Made by a program: the position numbers and the translations under genes. Below the pieces are notes generated by a model. The model searched no databases. It saw only the letters and a program-made list of their open reading frames with translations, and was not told the DNA's origin. Of a stretch of DNA of 64,000 bases, positions 55,501-64,000 are shown one piece after another; the first letter of the stretch is position 1, and each line of letters opens with the position of its first letter. The DNA comes from Curvularia sp. ZM96 (lineage: Eukaryota > Ascomycota > Dothideomycetes > Pleosporales > Pleosporaceae). The stretch lies in the NCBI GenBank assembly GCA_022457065.1, contig JAJGBQ010000002.1, positions 4,526,001-4,590,000 of the forward strand. The letters run 5' to 3'.

Positions 55501-56044
55501 TCAAGATACTAGTGTCTGCAGAAGGCTACGAGACGTTTGAGAGCAGTGCTAGCGTGGCACATCTTGAAAATCGTGTCGCTGCGGCTCGCACACTGGGTGC
55601 GAAGGAAGAGTACAAGATATACTTTACCATGTACGTCAAGCGACTTGGCGCCGAAGGCATGAAGGGCAAGATCGAAGAGCTGCTGCGAAGTCTCGTGGGC
55701 AATCTCATTACCACTGAAGAAGAGGACGGTGACGACAAGAAGAACGAAGAGCAACATGATACAAACATGGAGTCCTCGGAAATTTGTGGCTGGAAGAAGG
55801 AGGAGCTGTTGAAGGAAGCTGTTTTGATACTTGGTAAGTTGATCTTTTTGCTTTTACGTCTCCTTGTCGTCGTATATTACTTCTGCGTGTGTGCGTTATC
55901 CATAAACCGTGCCCTTTTGCTAACACTCATGTCTCAGGCAAACATCGCGATCTACAGCGCATCACAGTGCCGTATGCACGTCTTCTTGATATTGTCACTG
56001 AGGGTCAGCGCCAGGATGATCAAGCCATGATTACGGATATGTAG
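52574..56044 (+). CDS. HIR1: Histone chaperone HIR1 (HIRA)
   Basis: Five exons, 52574-52610, 52691-52765, 52844-53059, 53110-55833 and 55938-56044, give 1052 aa. Introns are 80, 78, 50 and 104 bp, and all junctions keep frame. The start MHLIKPQWLTHPGEQKDFEV is typical. Seven WD40-type repeats follow (YSCHVSPDGSRLATAAGDGYVRVW, HSGTIHAVRFSSNGKYLASG, IGHDNDVQDLGWSFDSSILV, HQSHVKGITFDPANKYFATA and others, to about 380). The B domain, KQRVTVTKDGKKRIAPMLM at about 480-498, binds Asf1 in HIRA. The C-terminal Hira domain starts near 685 (GQSLWQDFLPKAVLLVTGN, WWLMCITAVGMCYVWNLKSM). The last exon encodes GKHRDLQRITVPYARLLDIV. The HIR complex deposits H3-H4 outside S phase and represses histone genes. 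Pro/Ala/Thr-rich linkers lie between domains. Confidence 0.94.
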
Positions 56045-56740
56045 TATATACCCTTTCCCTTTTACTGTCACTCCTTGTCTTTGTAACATCCCTCTATCTG
56101 TTCCCTTGTTCTCTCTTTCTCTTTGTTCTCTTCTCCTTTGTATTAGACAGAGGAAGGGAGCACGAAAAAGCTCAGCTGGATGGTCGCTTGGGCGTGTGGT
56201 GTTTTGTCTTCTCTGTGGGATCGGAGAGACAGACTCGAGATGTGCCTGGACAAGAAACAGGCGTCTTTGGTGTGCTTGTGGATTTGGGTTGTGGTTCTTG
56301 TGTGCGAATAACTTGCTTGGGGTTTTATCTGGTAGACGTTCGTCTGTGGGTAATTTTAAGCACACTTCCTGTTGTTGGTGATTGCAGAGGTAGAAGCAAA
56401 GTGTGTTGGGTTTACCCCCGAAAGAAAAGAAGCTGGTGTTGTACTTTGGGAGCGTGTGCTGAGTTAAGAGATCACGTAGGGTGGATAGAAGCGGGGGCTT
56501 TGAATAAGGCGAAATCAATCATCATCGTTAGTATCTCTGAGCATGTGTAATGGATTATCACTGCAGTTTGTAAAATGTAAAAAGAAAAGTTCGTCATGCT
56601 CATCACGTGTCCATACCTGCCACGTTAGGTATCAAAGTGAAATAAAAGAACCCTGAATGGAAATAAGGGCAAATTTCATGAGTGCATTTCACATCTCTCT
56701 ATAAACCATAAAAACCACGTCGACACACCCATCAACTTCC
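56045..56740. other. Intergenic between convergent genes
   Basis: 696 bp holding both 3' ends. The T/C-rich stretch at 56050-56150 fits a 3' UTR. No gene recognised. Confidence 0.5.
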
Positions 56741-57768
56741 CTACTTTCTAAAAAGCGTATTCCCGGACCCCACGAGCGGATTCGGCTGAAACTCCATGTC
56801 ACTCCCGCTCGCAAAAAGCGGCGTTGTATCCTCATCGACTCTACTCTTCGGCTTAAGCTCCTCACCCCTCGCAATCTCAACTGTATTAATAATAGGCAGC
56901 ACAAGCAGCAGCAAGGGAAGCAGCTGACCGAAACTCCAATTACCCTCACTGGGGCCAGTCAAATGCAGTGATTCAGGAGGCGAACCGAATGCTTGAGATT
57001 CCAGCACGACACGGATGGTTGCGCCGATGCCCATGGCTAGACAGGTGAACAGACCGATTACCTGCACTGTCTTGAGCCATTTGGGGTTGGATCGATTGTG
57101 CAGGTACCATGTTGCGAAGCCGAAGGTGATGACCTGGCCTGCGATGACGGCAATAGTGCCCGCGATGCTGAGCGCAGCGTTGTCGGAAGATCCTTTATTT
57201 TCGACCTGCCAGACACATGCGATGGGGAGCCGAGGCGACAAGTTCTTTGTTACGGTTTGCAGGATGAAGATGCCGGATAGGATACCCAGGGACATGTTGA
57301 CGAACATGAGAAACTGGCGTATCCAGCGGAGGACCCAGTCGCGCTTGAAGTCGTTGACGAGGGCGAGTAGCGTGGCGAGGTTGGTGGCGGTGGAGAGGAG
57401 AGAGAGTAGCCAGATGATGAAGAAGTGGTAGGGGACCATGGTGTTCATTTTGGCGAGTCCCACGGATTGGATCCCGATGCCCGTGAGGATCTGCTGATCT
57501 GAGAAGGACTGGAGTAGCTTGCGGGATATGGGTGCTGAAGTGGATTTTCGTAGGCCGAGGAGGATGATGGCGGCGGAAAGGAGGATAGAAAGAATGTTGG
57601 TAATTATAAAGGATAGGAGGGTCTGCGAGAAACAAGTGTTAGTATTCTCGAGTTGGACATATGGGCAGATTGCGAAAGGGAAGAATAAATGAGGTTACTT
57701 ACGCCTGCACCCGCGACTCCAGCATCTGTGCCTGTCGTCTCTGGGACGGTAGAGCAGTTGAGCGACAT
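56741..57768 (-). CDS. Polytopic membrane protein, fungal, function unknown
   Basis: Exons 57703-57768 and 56741-57622 give 315 aa; the 80-bp intron has a GTAAGT donor and a CGCAG acceptor. The first exon encodes a short Thr/Ser-rich extracellular-like N-terminus, MSLNCSTVPETTGTDAGVAG, with a potential N-glycosylation site (NCS). Six to seven hydrophobic segments follow: TLLSFIITNILSILLSAAII, YHFFIIWLLSLLSTATNLAT, FLMFVNMSLGILSGIFI, ALSIAGTIAVIAGQVITFGF, VQVIGLFTCLAMGIGATI and FGQLLPLLLLVLPIIN. A cytosolic tail is rich in Asp/Glu/Pro and ends FQPNPLVGSGNTLFRK. The layout resembles fungal 7-TM proteins found in receptor-like or integral membrane families of Pezizomycotina, but I cannot name one. 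The second exon's upstream reading frame is secured by continuity of the first membrane helix. Confidence 0.8.
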
Positions 57769-58771
57769 GATTCTTTGTTTTCTGTGTTTTCCCTTCTTGA
57801 AAATCTCTTAACTCTTCTCTGAGTCTCCAGGTCTAGTAGGAAAGGAAGTCGTCGGGTAGGGCGACACAGTCGCAGTTGTAGGACGATTTACAGGTGCAGC
57901 TTGTCAGCACGCGCGTGCTGATTCAAAACTCCAGGTAATGGTGCGGCGTCATCAGAGGTTGCTGACAAAGAGGGACAGATGTGAAAAGAGTGTAAGACAG
58001 TGTGAGGATGGTGAAAGGAAAATGCCCAAACCTGCCATACAGGACCTGGCTGCGCACAGCCTCATCCTATGGCATCATCGAGCGGCAGGGTCTCATGCCT
58101 CAATCTAAATCAAGTCACATTGGCGAGCGTGCAGTGCCGCAAGGCCAGGGGTAGCTGATCGGCACTGTGAAACAAGGCACCATAGCCAACAGTTGGCCTG
58201 TGGCTACTGCGATCCGTGGCGCGAAAGCGCTTAACATGCAACGTTGGGTGATTGGGCGAGACGCTCCGACAGGCCAGTCAGAGTGAATGCACAGCACTTC
58301 GGAGCAGGACAGCGGAAGTTTAGTAACATCGAAGTGGCTAGATAAGGAGGTTTAGTGTGAGCGCTTATGGCGTTGCATCAAGGGTCCAACGCTCGGCAGC
58401 TAAGTTTGGAGAAGTTAGCGCATGTCAGTAAGGATATCCCCGTCTCTTCATTTCATGCATTCTTGCAATGTTTCGCTTTCGTGGATGGCAAAGAAATGGA
58501 AACCTCTTGAGGCATCATGCACCGACAATAAACAAAACATCTCACGTCGACAGTCCTCATGCAATGCACATCCAGTCACCAACACATGAGTGGCAAGTCT
58601 TGGTGTCGTTGTCCCGCAGTGGGAGGTGGTATCTCTACCAGGTCGTTATTTTTGGTTCTCGTCTAGCGACTGCTCATAAAGACGTCAAACCGTAACCGAA
58701 TCCCAAACCCTCCGTCATGATCATGCATACTCTTCGTCAAATAGTCATCAAAGCGCGCGGCAGCAAGTCGT
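57769..58771. other. Intergenic 1.0 kb
   Basis: Between two minus-strand genes: the membrane-protein promoter and the 3' end of the eEF1B-beta gene. Contains GCACGCGCGTGC (57907-57918), a CG-rich palindrome. No gene seen. Confidence 0.5.
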
Positions 58772-59740
58772 CTACAACTTCTGCATGGCAACAATATCGG
58801 TGGACTGGACGTGGTCCTCGTCCTCCTCGATCTGTTGCTGGAGCTCGTCCAGGGAGACCTTCTCGTCCTCGACGACCAAGTTGATCTGGAGCTTCTTGAT
58901 ACCGAAACCGACAGCAACCAGCTTGGAGGCACCCCAGACGAGACCGTCCTTCTCGATGGCGAAAACGTTGGCCTTGAGCTCGTCCATGTTCGTCTCGTCA
59001 TCTAGAAATTGTTAGCGTCGCCAACAACGCAAAGACTACTCTCGAAAACTTACCCCATGGCTTAACGTCAAGGGTGACAATGGACTTGGCAGCAGGCTTG
59101 ACCTTGCCAGCCTTCTTCTTGTTGTACTCAGCCAGGCGCTCCTCCTTGATCCTGGCGGCCTCGGCATCCTCCTCCTCGTCGTCACTGCCGAACAGGTCGA
59201 TGTCGTCGTCATCCTCAGCCTCCTTCTCGGGGGCCTTGGCGGGGTTCAGGGTGAGCTCGGAGGAGTCAGGGCCGTAGGCAGTGAACTCCTTGGTTGGGTC
59301 GCCAGGAAGGGAGTCGAACTCGCCCTGGAAGGTGAGGATGTGGTTGTACCAGCGCCATGCGTATGGGTACTTCTCAGGAGCGGGGATCTCCTTGATCTGC
59401 TGGAAGACCTTGACATCGGCCTGCGATGGGGTGTAGCTATTGCGTGTTAGCTGATGACTCGTCCGAAGAGCGTGAGAAATGTAGCAGTAACAACGACTAA
59501 ATCAGAGGTGCGACAAGCGCTTGGGTTTGTATTCAGATAGCGGGGTCTTAAGCCGCCTCATTAACACGGACCAAATGTTCTCATCATTCGAAAGCCAGGT
59601 AGGGATTGGGGGCGAGGGGGGAGAAAGAGGCACAGAGTGCATGGTGGGGTAGCAACTTACCCAACAATGTAGGAGCGCGTCTTAACGTAGCTGTTGAGGA
59701 GGGTCAGGCCCGCGTCGGAAACGAGATCGGTGAAGCCCAT
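58772..59740 (-). CDS. EFB1: Translation elongation factor 1-beta (eEF1B-beta)
   Basis: Exons 59661-59740, 59054-59436 and 58772-59001 give 230 aa, the usual fungal length. eEF1B-beta is the nucleotide exchange factor that reloads eEF1A with GTP in the cytosol. The N-terminus MGFTDLVSDAGLTLLNSYVK is a GST-C-like helical domain, continued in exon 2 by GYTPSQADVKVFQQI and YPYAWRWYNHI. The central acidic region DDDDIDLFGSDDEEEDAEAA lies at about 100-120. The catalytic exchange domain is about 140-230: KSIVTLDVKPWDDETNMDEL, DGLVWGASKLVAVGFGIKKL, QINLVVEDEKVSLDEL and the invariant end DIVAMQKL. Intron 1 is 224 bp, far longer than the 52-bp intron 2, and carries a C/D snoRNA. It is divergent from HSP78 with 439 bp between starts. 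Confidence 0.96.
59437..59660 (-). other. Long first intron of the eEF1B-beta gene
   Basis: 224 bp, donor GTAAGT, branch site GCTAAC, acceptor ATAG. The extra length is explained by the snoRNA it contains. Confidence 0.9.
59498..59592 (-). ncRNA. snR18: C/D box snoRNA, U18 (snR18)-like, inside intron 1 of the eEF1B-beta gene
   Basis: On the minus strand: box C ATGATGA (59581-59587), then TTGGTCCGTGTT (59563-59574), then box D CTGA (59502-59505); an internal CTGA at 59533-59536 may be a further D-like box. The 12-nt stretch is exactly antisense to AACACGGACCAA, a highly conserved segment of large-subunit rRNA targeted by yeast snR18 and vertebrate U18 for 2'-O-methylation (A649/C650 in yeast 25S). 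In budding yeast snR18 is likewise encoded in the intron of EFB1, so host gene and guide agree. The exact ends are estimated from the boxes and a weak terminal stem. Confidence 0.88.
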
Positions 59741-60179
59741 GTTTGCAGGAATGAATTGTGTGTAGTGGAAAGAAAGATTCGAAGAGACGTGGTGGAAGGG
59801 GAGTCAAAGTTTTTTTACAGCCTGGGGCTGGGAGGAGATTGCTTTCGGACGCACGGCCCCGCGCTAGTACGTCCTCGACCATGATCGAGGGGCACCGTTC
59901 ACTCTGCTCCCATAACCACCCGTGGCCTCTGGTGCAGCCCAAGCCAGTCCGTTAGTGCTGTCGCCCCCCGGCTTCATCGTTCTCATTCTGCTCGTGGGAT
60001 TTGTCTGTGGGACTTGCGCCGTCGTCAGTCGGACGCGCCATTGGTAGACGTAGAAGCTCATCGAAGCAACGCGCATTTTCGCCCAAGCCGGTGTTCGCGC
60101 CATCCTCTTACGAATATAACATGCCCGCTCCGGCTTCCTCCCACCTGAATCTGCTCGTATTCTGAAATCCCATGCCAAA
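59741..60179. promoter_or_regulatory. eEF1B-beta/HSP78 divergent promoter region
   Basis: 439 bp between divergent starts. I looked for heat-shock elements (alternating GAA/TTC at 2-nt spacing) and saw only imperfect pairs such as ATTCTGAAAT near 60157. An AGGGG stress-element-like word occurs at about 59887. Regulation cannot be read with confidence. Confidence 0.4.
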
Positions 60180-62555
60180 ATGCTGACCAGTAGAGCACGT
60201 ATAGCCGCAAGGCGCATCACATCCCCATCCTCCCTCGCACGAGCGCTTCCCGTTCGCACATCGCCGCTATGCCCCAGCACGTCGGCAGCACCATCCGCCC
60301 AACTACACAGAGTTCTGAGGCCGCTGGTGTCTAGCCGAGGGTATGCGAACGGGGGTAGACCTCATCCTCCTGGTGGCACACATCGTATGAACCTTGGTGG
60401 TGAACCAGAGAAGCCTGCGTTGGAGCAATACGGAATAGACCTCACAGCGCGTGCGCGAGATGGCAAGTTAGATCCGGTCATTGGACGCGATGGCGAAATA
60501 CAGCGCACGATCCAGATTCTGTCGCGACGAACCAAGAACAATCCTGTCTTGATCGGTAAGGCGGGAACAGGCAAGACAGCCATCCTCGAAGGCCTAGCCC
60601 AGCGCATCGTCAAGGGAGACGTGCCTGAGTCGATACAGGAGAAGCGCGTCATTTCTCTTGACCTCGGCTCCCTCATCGCCGGTGCAAAGTTCCGGGGCGA
60701 TTTTGAAGAGAGGCTGAAGAGTGTGTTGAAGGAAGTTGAGGAGGCCAACAAGGGCGTCATTCTGTTTGTGGACGAGTTGCATACCTTGTTGGGCCTGGGT
60801 AAGGCAGAGGGTAGCATCGATGCCAGCAATCTCCTCAAGCCCGCGCTCAGCCGTGGAGAGTTGCAGCTCTGTGGAGCAACGACACTCAACGAGTACCGTC
60901 AGATCGAGAAAGACGCCGCACTTGCGAGACGATTCCAGCCTATTATTGTTGGCGAGCCCACCGTTCAGGACACAATCTCTATCCTTCGTGGTATCAAGGA
61001 GCGATACGAGGTTCATCACGGTGTGCGCATTACCGATAACGCTTTGGTCGCCGCCGCTTCGTACAGCAACCGGTACATCACTGACCGCTTCCTTCCCGAC
61101 AAAGCCATTGACCTGGTAGATGAAGCTGCCAGTGCGTTGCGTCTGCAGCAAGAAAGCAAGCCAGATGCAATCCAAGAACTCGACCGCCAGATCATGACTA
61201 TTCAGATCGAGTTAGAATCGCTGCGCAAGGAAACCGACATTGCCAGCAAAGAGCGGCGCCAACGCCTCGAGGAGACACTAAAGCAGAAGCAGGAAGAAGT
61301 AAAGGGGCTGACTGAGAAGTGGGAGAAGGAGCGAGAAGAACTCGAAGCAATCAAGAATGCACAGGAGAACCTCGAACGCGCAAAACTTGAGCTTGAGCAA
61401 GCTCGTCGCGAGGGCAATTTTGCCAAGGCTGGTGAGCTGCAATACAGCAGGATCCCAGAGCTGGAACAAAAGCTTCCTAAAGACGAGGAGGTGACGGCAG
61501 GAGCCAACCGCCAAGGCTCCCTGTTGCATGACTCTGTGACGGCAGACGATATCGCGGCTGTGGTTTCTCGTACGACTGGTATCCCATTGTCCAAGCTCAA
61601 CTCGGGAGAGAGCGAGAAGCTCATTCACATGGAGGACACCCTGCGTCAGTATGTGAAGGGCCAGGATGAGGCCTTGACAGCGGTCGCAAACGCTATTCGT
61701 CTCCAAAGAGCTGGCCTGTCGGGCGAGAATAGGCCTATTGCCTCCTTTATGATGTTGGGACCGACCGGTGTTGGAAAGACCGAGGTTTGCAAGAGGCTCG
61801 CGGAGTATCTCTTCAGCACACCGCAAGCCGTGATCCGTTTCGACATGAGCGAGTTCAGCGAGAAGCACACCGTGTCGCGCCTCATTGGCTCTCCTGCAGG
61901 CTACGTCGGGTACGAGGATGCCGGCCAGCTTACTGAAGCCGTGCGACGAAAGCCCTACGCTGTTCTCCTCTTCGACGAATGGGAGAAGGCCCACAAGGAC
62001 ATCTCGACCTTGCTGCTCCAGGTCCTTGATGAAGGTTTCCTTACCGATGCACAGGGTCACAAGGTCGACTTCCGCAACACCATCATCGTTATGACATCTA
62101 ACCTTGGGGCTGACATCATTGTCGGCGACGACGCCATACACTCGATTAACAAAGACTCGAGCGAGATCTCACCGGCAGTACGCAGTGCCGTCATGAATGT
62201 TGTCGCTGCTACGTACCCACCTGAGTTCCTCAATCGTCTTGATGAATTCATCGTTTTCCGTCGTCTATCTCGAGAAGCTCTCAGAGACATTGTGGACATA
62301 CGCCTGAAAGAGCTCCAACAGCGACTAGACGATCGCAGGATCGTTCTCGAGTGCCCAGACGAGGCCAAACAATGGCTGTGTGACCGAGGGTACGACCCGA
62401 AGTTCGGCGCGCGGCCCTTGAACAGGCTCATCGCCAAAGAGATTGGTAATAGTCTGGCGGACAAATTGATTCGCGGTGAAATCCGCAGTGGCGATAAAGC
62501 CATTGTTTCCATCAAAGAAGGTGGTGCAGGGCTCACTGTTTCTGCCGCAGCTTGA
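60180..62555 (+). CDS. HSP78: Mitochondrial Hsp100 disaggregase HSP78 (ClpB family)
   Basis: A single-exon 791-aa protein. HSP78 resolubilises aggregated proteins in the mitochondrial matrix together with mtHsp70. Residues 1-55 are an Arg/Ser/Ala-rich, acid-free presequence (MLTSRARIAARRI...RPLVSSRGYA). There is no N-terminal Clp-N repeat domain, which separates HSP78 from cytosolic Hsp104. AAA1: Walker A GKAGTGKT at 126-133, Walker B ILFVDE at 194-199, pore loop KFRG at 170-173, and LARRFQPI. A long coiled-coil middle domain runs from about 320 to 440. AAA2: Walker A GPTGVGKT at 527-534, second pore loop GYVGYED at 574-580, Walker B LLFDE at 596-600, sensor-2 GYDPKFGARPLNR near the C-terminus. 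It is tandem with MSH5, which begins 267 bp downstream. Confidence 0.96.
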   Translation: MLTSRARIAARRITSPSSLARALPVRTSPLCPSTSAAPSAQLHRVLRPLVSSRGYANGGRPHPPGGTHRMNLGGEPEKPALEQYGIDLTARARDGKLDPVIGRDGEIQRTIQILSRRTKNNPVLIGKAGTGKTAILEGLAQRIVKGDVPESIQEKRVISLDLGSLIAGAKFRGDFEERLKSVLKEVEEANKGVILFVDELHTLLGLGKAEGSIDASNLLKPALSRGELQLCGATTLNEYRQIEKDAALARRFQPIIVGEPTVQDTISILRGIKERYEVHHGVRITDNALVAAASYSNRYITDRFLPDKAIDLVDEAASALRLQQESKPDAIQELDRQIMTIQIELESLRKETDIASKERRQRLEETLKQKQEEVKGLTEKWEKEREELEAIKNAQENLERAKLELEQARREGNFAKAGELQYSRIPELEQKLPKDEEVTAGANRQGSLLHDSVTADDIAAVVSRTTGIPLSKLNSGESEKLIHMEDTLRQYVKGQDEALTAVANAIRLQRAGLSGENRPIASFMMLGPTGVGKTEVCKRLAEYLFSTPQAVIRFDMSEFSEKHTVSRLIGSPAGYVGYEDAGQLTEAVRRKPYAVLLFDEWEKAHKDISTLLLQVLDEGFLTDAQGHKVDFRNTIIVMTSNLGADIIVGDDAIHSINKDSSEISPAVRSAVMNVVAATYPPEFLNRLDEFIVFRRLSREALRDIVDIRLKELQQRLDDRRIVLECPDEAKQWLCDRGYDPKFGARPLNRLIAKEIGNSLADKLIRGEIRSGDKAIVSIKEGGAGLTVSAAA

Positions 62556-62821
62556 TGCTGTATGACTAATGACGACATGACTGTATAACAGATTTTAGAG
62601 CATACCATTGCATGTGTATAATGTAGCATCATCGGCGTTTGTAGGTAAAACTCTCTTTTCTCAATGTAGATTGTAATAATGGCAAAGATACCCTGCTCAT
62701 GTTGGTGTTCTCGTTCATCGTGATAGGCAGGCACGCTGCTGCTACTTCCCTTTGTACCCATGCCTTTCTGCTCACCGTCCCTCACTTCCGTCAGCTTGCA
62801 ACACCACCACCGCACGCAGCT

Positions 62822-64000
62822 ATGGCACGCCATCGTCCTTTTAAAGCTTCGTATCAGCGTAAAGGCGCCCGTAGCGTCACTACCTCCAACAGCAATCGGC
62901 GGAGTAACCCCCATCGTAATCGCGGTACCGACACCACTACCTCACATACCTCTTCCGTGCAGACGACTCCAACTCTCCGTTCCGAATCAGAGAGGGCCAC
63001 GGCCCGCATCCGTAGAGGGCCGTTCCTGGACGACACATCCCTCGATGCGCCTTCTGAGTCGAATCAGCATTTTGATGAAAACGATGACTTGTTGAATGAA
63101 ATCATAATGGCCGTCGATTTGAACACACGCGGAACAGTGGGCTGTTGCTACTATGTTGCAAGAGAGGAGGTATTATATTTCATGGAGGATATACAGTGTG
63201 GTCATGTTGACGTCGTCGATTCCTGTAAGTGTTCCTTTGGTGCACACGCCGCCGTCTTGCTTACTATGCCAAGTGAGGGTATACATTGATCCTACAGTTA
63301 TCCTAGTCTCCACCAGGATCGATGACAGAGTCATCGATTGCTTGGATCCTGACTCTAAGAGCGGTGTCTCTGTGAGTGGCGACAATGACCAATTTCGCCT
63401 TCCATTTTTGCTCCAAGTGAGACCACCCAACGAATTTAACTATGATTCTGCAAAGACCAAGCTTGCAAGCCTTCACTTGGGAGATGAAAATGGTACTCAT
63501 ATCGAGTTCAACATTCCCGGAGAGCTTGCTACTGTCGGCCATCCAGACAAAGATCATCCAGTCAGCCGGCAGGCGCAACTTCTTCGACTTGCTGGGTGGA
63601 TTGACCTTGAGAGCCGCTCAACGGTACTGTTGCGTTGCGCGATTCTGTAGCCTTTGCTAATACTAGACAGATTGGCTGTGCTGGAGCACTGATATCGTAC
63701 CTGCAACGCCGACGTGCTGCTGCCTTTCTTCCGGGTGATCGTTCTGCAGATCTCATGTTTCGTATCTCGAAATTAGAAATGTTCACTCTCCGCGAGACCA
63801 TGTTCATCAACACCGATACTCTTCACTCCCTCCAGATCATGGGCGCCGAATCGCACCCACACTCGCATAACAAGGGCCCAACGAAGACCAACTCGGGCGA
63901 CAAAGAAGGCCTCTCTGTATATGGCCTATTCCATCATCTAGCACGAACTCCCCAAGGAAGGTTTTTGCTGAGGCAGCAATTCTTGCGTCCTAGTTTGAAC
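62822..64000 (+). CDS. MSH5: Meiotic MutS homologue MSH5, 5' part (runs off the window)
   Basis: Exons 62822-63224, 63298-63623 and 63671 to at least 64000, with 73- and 47-bp introns, encode 353 aa before the edge. MSH5 pairs with MSH4 to stabilise recombination intermediates and promote crossovers in meiosis. The N-terminus is basic and Ser/Thr-rich (to about 90). The family-specific opening follows: NEIIMAVDLNTRGTVGCCYY, then VLYFMEDIQCGHVDVVDSFI, VSTRIDDRVIDCLD and the connector region IGCAGALISYLQRRRAAAF. The lever-region start FRISKLEMFTLRETMFINTD then SLQIMGAESHPHSHN and LFHHLARTPQGRFLLRQQFL are typical of MSH4/MSH5. The mismatch-recognition Phe-x-Glu domain is absent, as in MSH5. The ATPase domain lies beyond the window. 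Confidence 0.9.

Noticed and set aside
59741..60179. Heat-shock element upstream of HSP78
   Set aside because: GAA/TTC blocks are present but not at the required spacing in three alternating units.
61278..62141. 287-codon minus-strand frame inside HSP78
   Set aside because: Antisense shadow of the AAA+ coding sequence.
62057..62914. 285-codon minus-strand frame over the HSP78 3' end and MSH5 start
   Set aside because: It is antisense to two well-supported coding regions and shows no family features.
1..64000. tRNA, 5S, U-snRNA and TPP riboswitch candidates
   Set aside because: GGTTCGA-like words (for example near 45166 and 47826) lack the B-box continuation and any cloverleaf partner arms. 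No snRNA or riboswitch core motifs were seen.

Overview
The window is nuclear DNA of a filamentous ascomycete. The evidence is short introns (mostly 47-80 bp) with GTAAGT-like donors and CTAAC-type branch sites, dense single-copy housekeeping genes in both orientations, and a retrotransposon destroyed by CpA-to-TpA transitions, the mark of repeat-induced point mutation (RIP). Gene content and the AT-rich retroelement fit Dothideomycetes (Pleosporales-like); that placement is inference.

Layout. 0.3-8.3 kb: a splicing factor (CWC25) divergent from a ribosome-biogenesis factor (ESF2), then SYF2 (splicing), then a large NRPS-like A-T-R-R enzyme matching the fungal glycine betaine reductase that makes choline. 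8.3-12.8 kb is an accessory stretch with no confident gene: a small repeat pair, an orphan spliced reading frame, a degenerate tandem array of about twelve 78-bp units, and a possible GIY-YIG-like relic. 12.8-14.1 kb: a LYC1-like N-acetyltransferase. 14.84-21.68 kb: a complete but dead Ty3/gypsy chromovirus on the minus strand, with 426-bp LTRs, a 5-bp target duplication, a polypurine tract and recognisable ruins of the Gag zinc knuckle, RT, RNase H, integrase and chromodomain. It apparently sits at the edge of an older copia-like solo LTR.

22.5-30.6 kb: an RBR-type ubiquitin ligase (RNF216-like), REV7 (HORMA) and the importin KAP114. 30.6-36.4 kb and 37.7-45.7 kb are two unusually long gene-free stretches flanking one conserved fungal gene of unknown function. 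45.7-52 kb: a bHLH transcription factor with an in-frame 51-bp intron, an MFS (DHA1) transporter and a U1-type zinc-finger splicing protein (WBP4/FBP21-like). 52.6-64 kb: the histone chaperone HIR1/HIRA, a polytopic membrane protein, translation factor eEF1B-beta with a U18/snR18-type C/D snoRNA in its first intron, the mitochondrial disaggregase HSP78, and the start of the meiotic MutS homologue MSH5, which runs off the right edge.

Most genes are unrelated housekeeping loci, with an excess of RNA-processing functions (CWC25, ESF2, SYF2, WBP4-like, the snoRNA). Exon borders were set by reading donor/acceptor signals and keeping frame with recognisable protein sequence; no transcript data were available. 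Several reading frames that look longer begin at GTG or TTG, and I moved those starts to the first plausible ATG.
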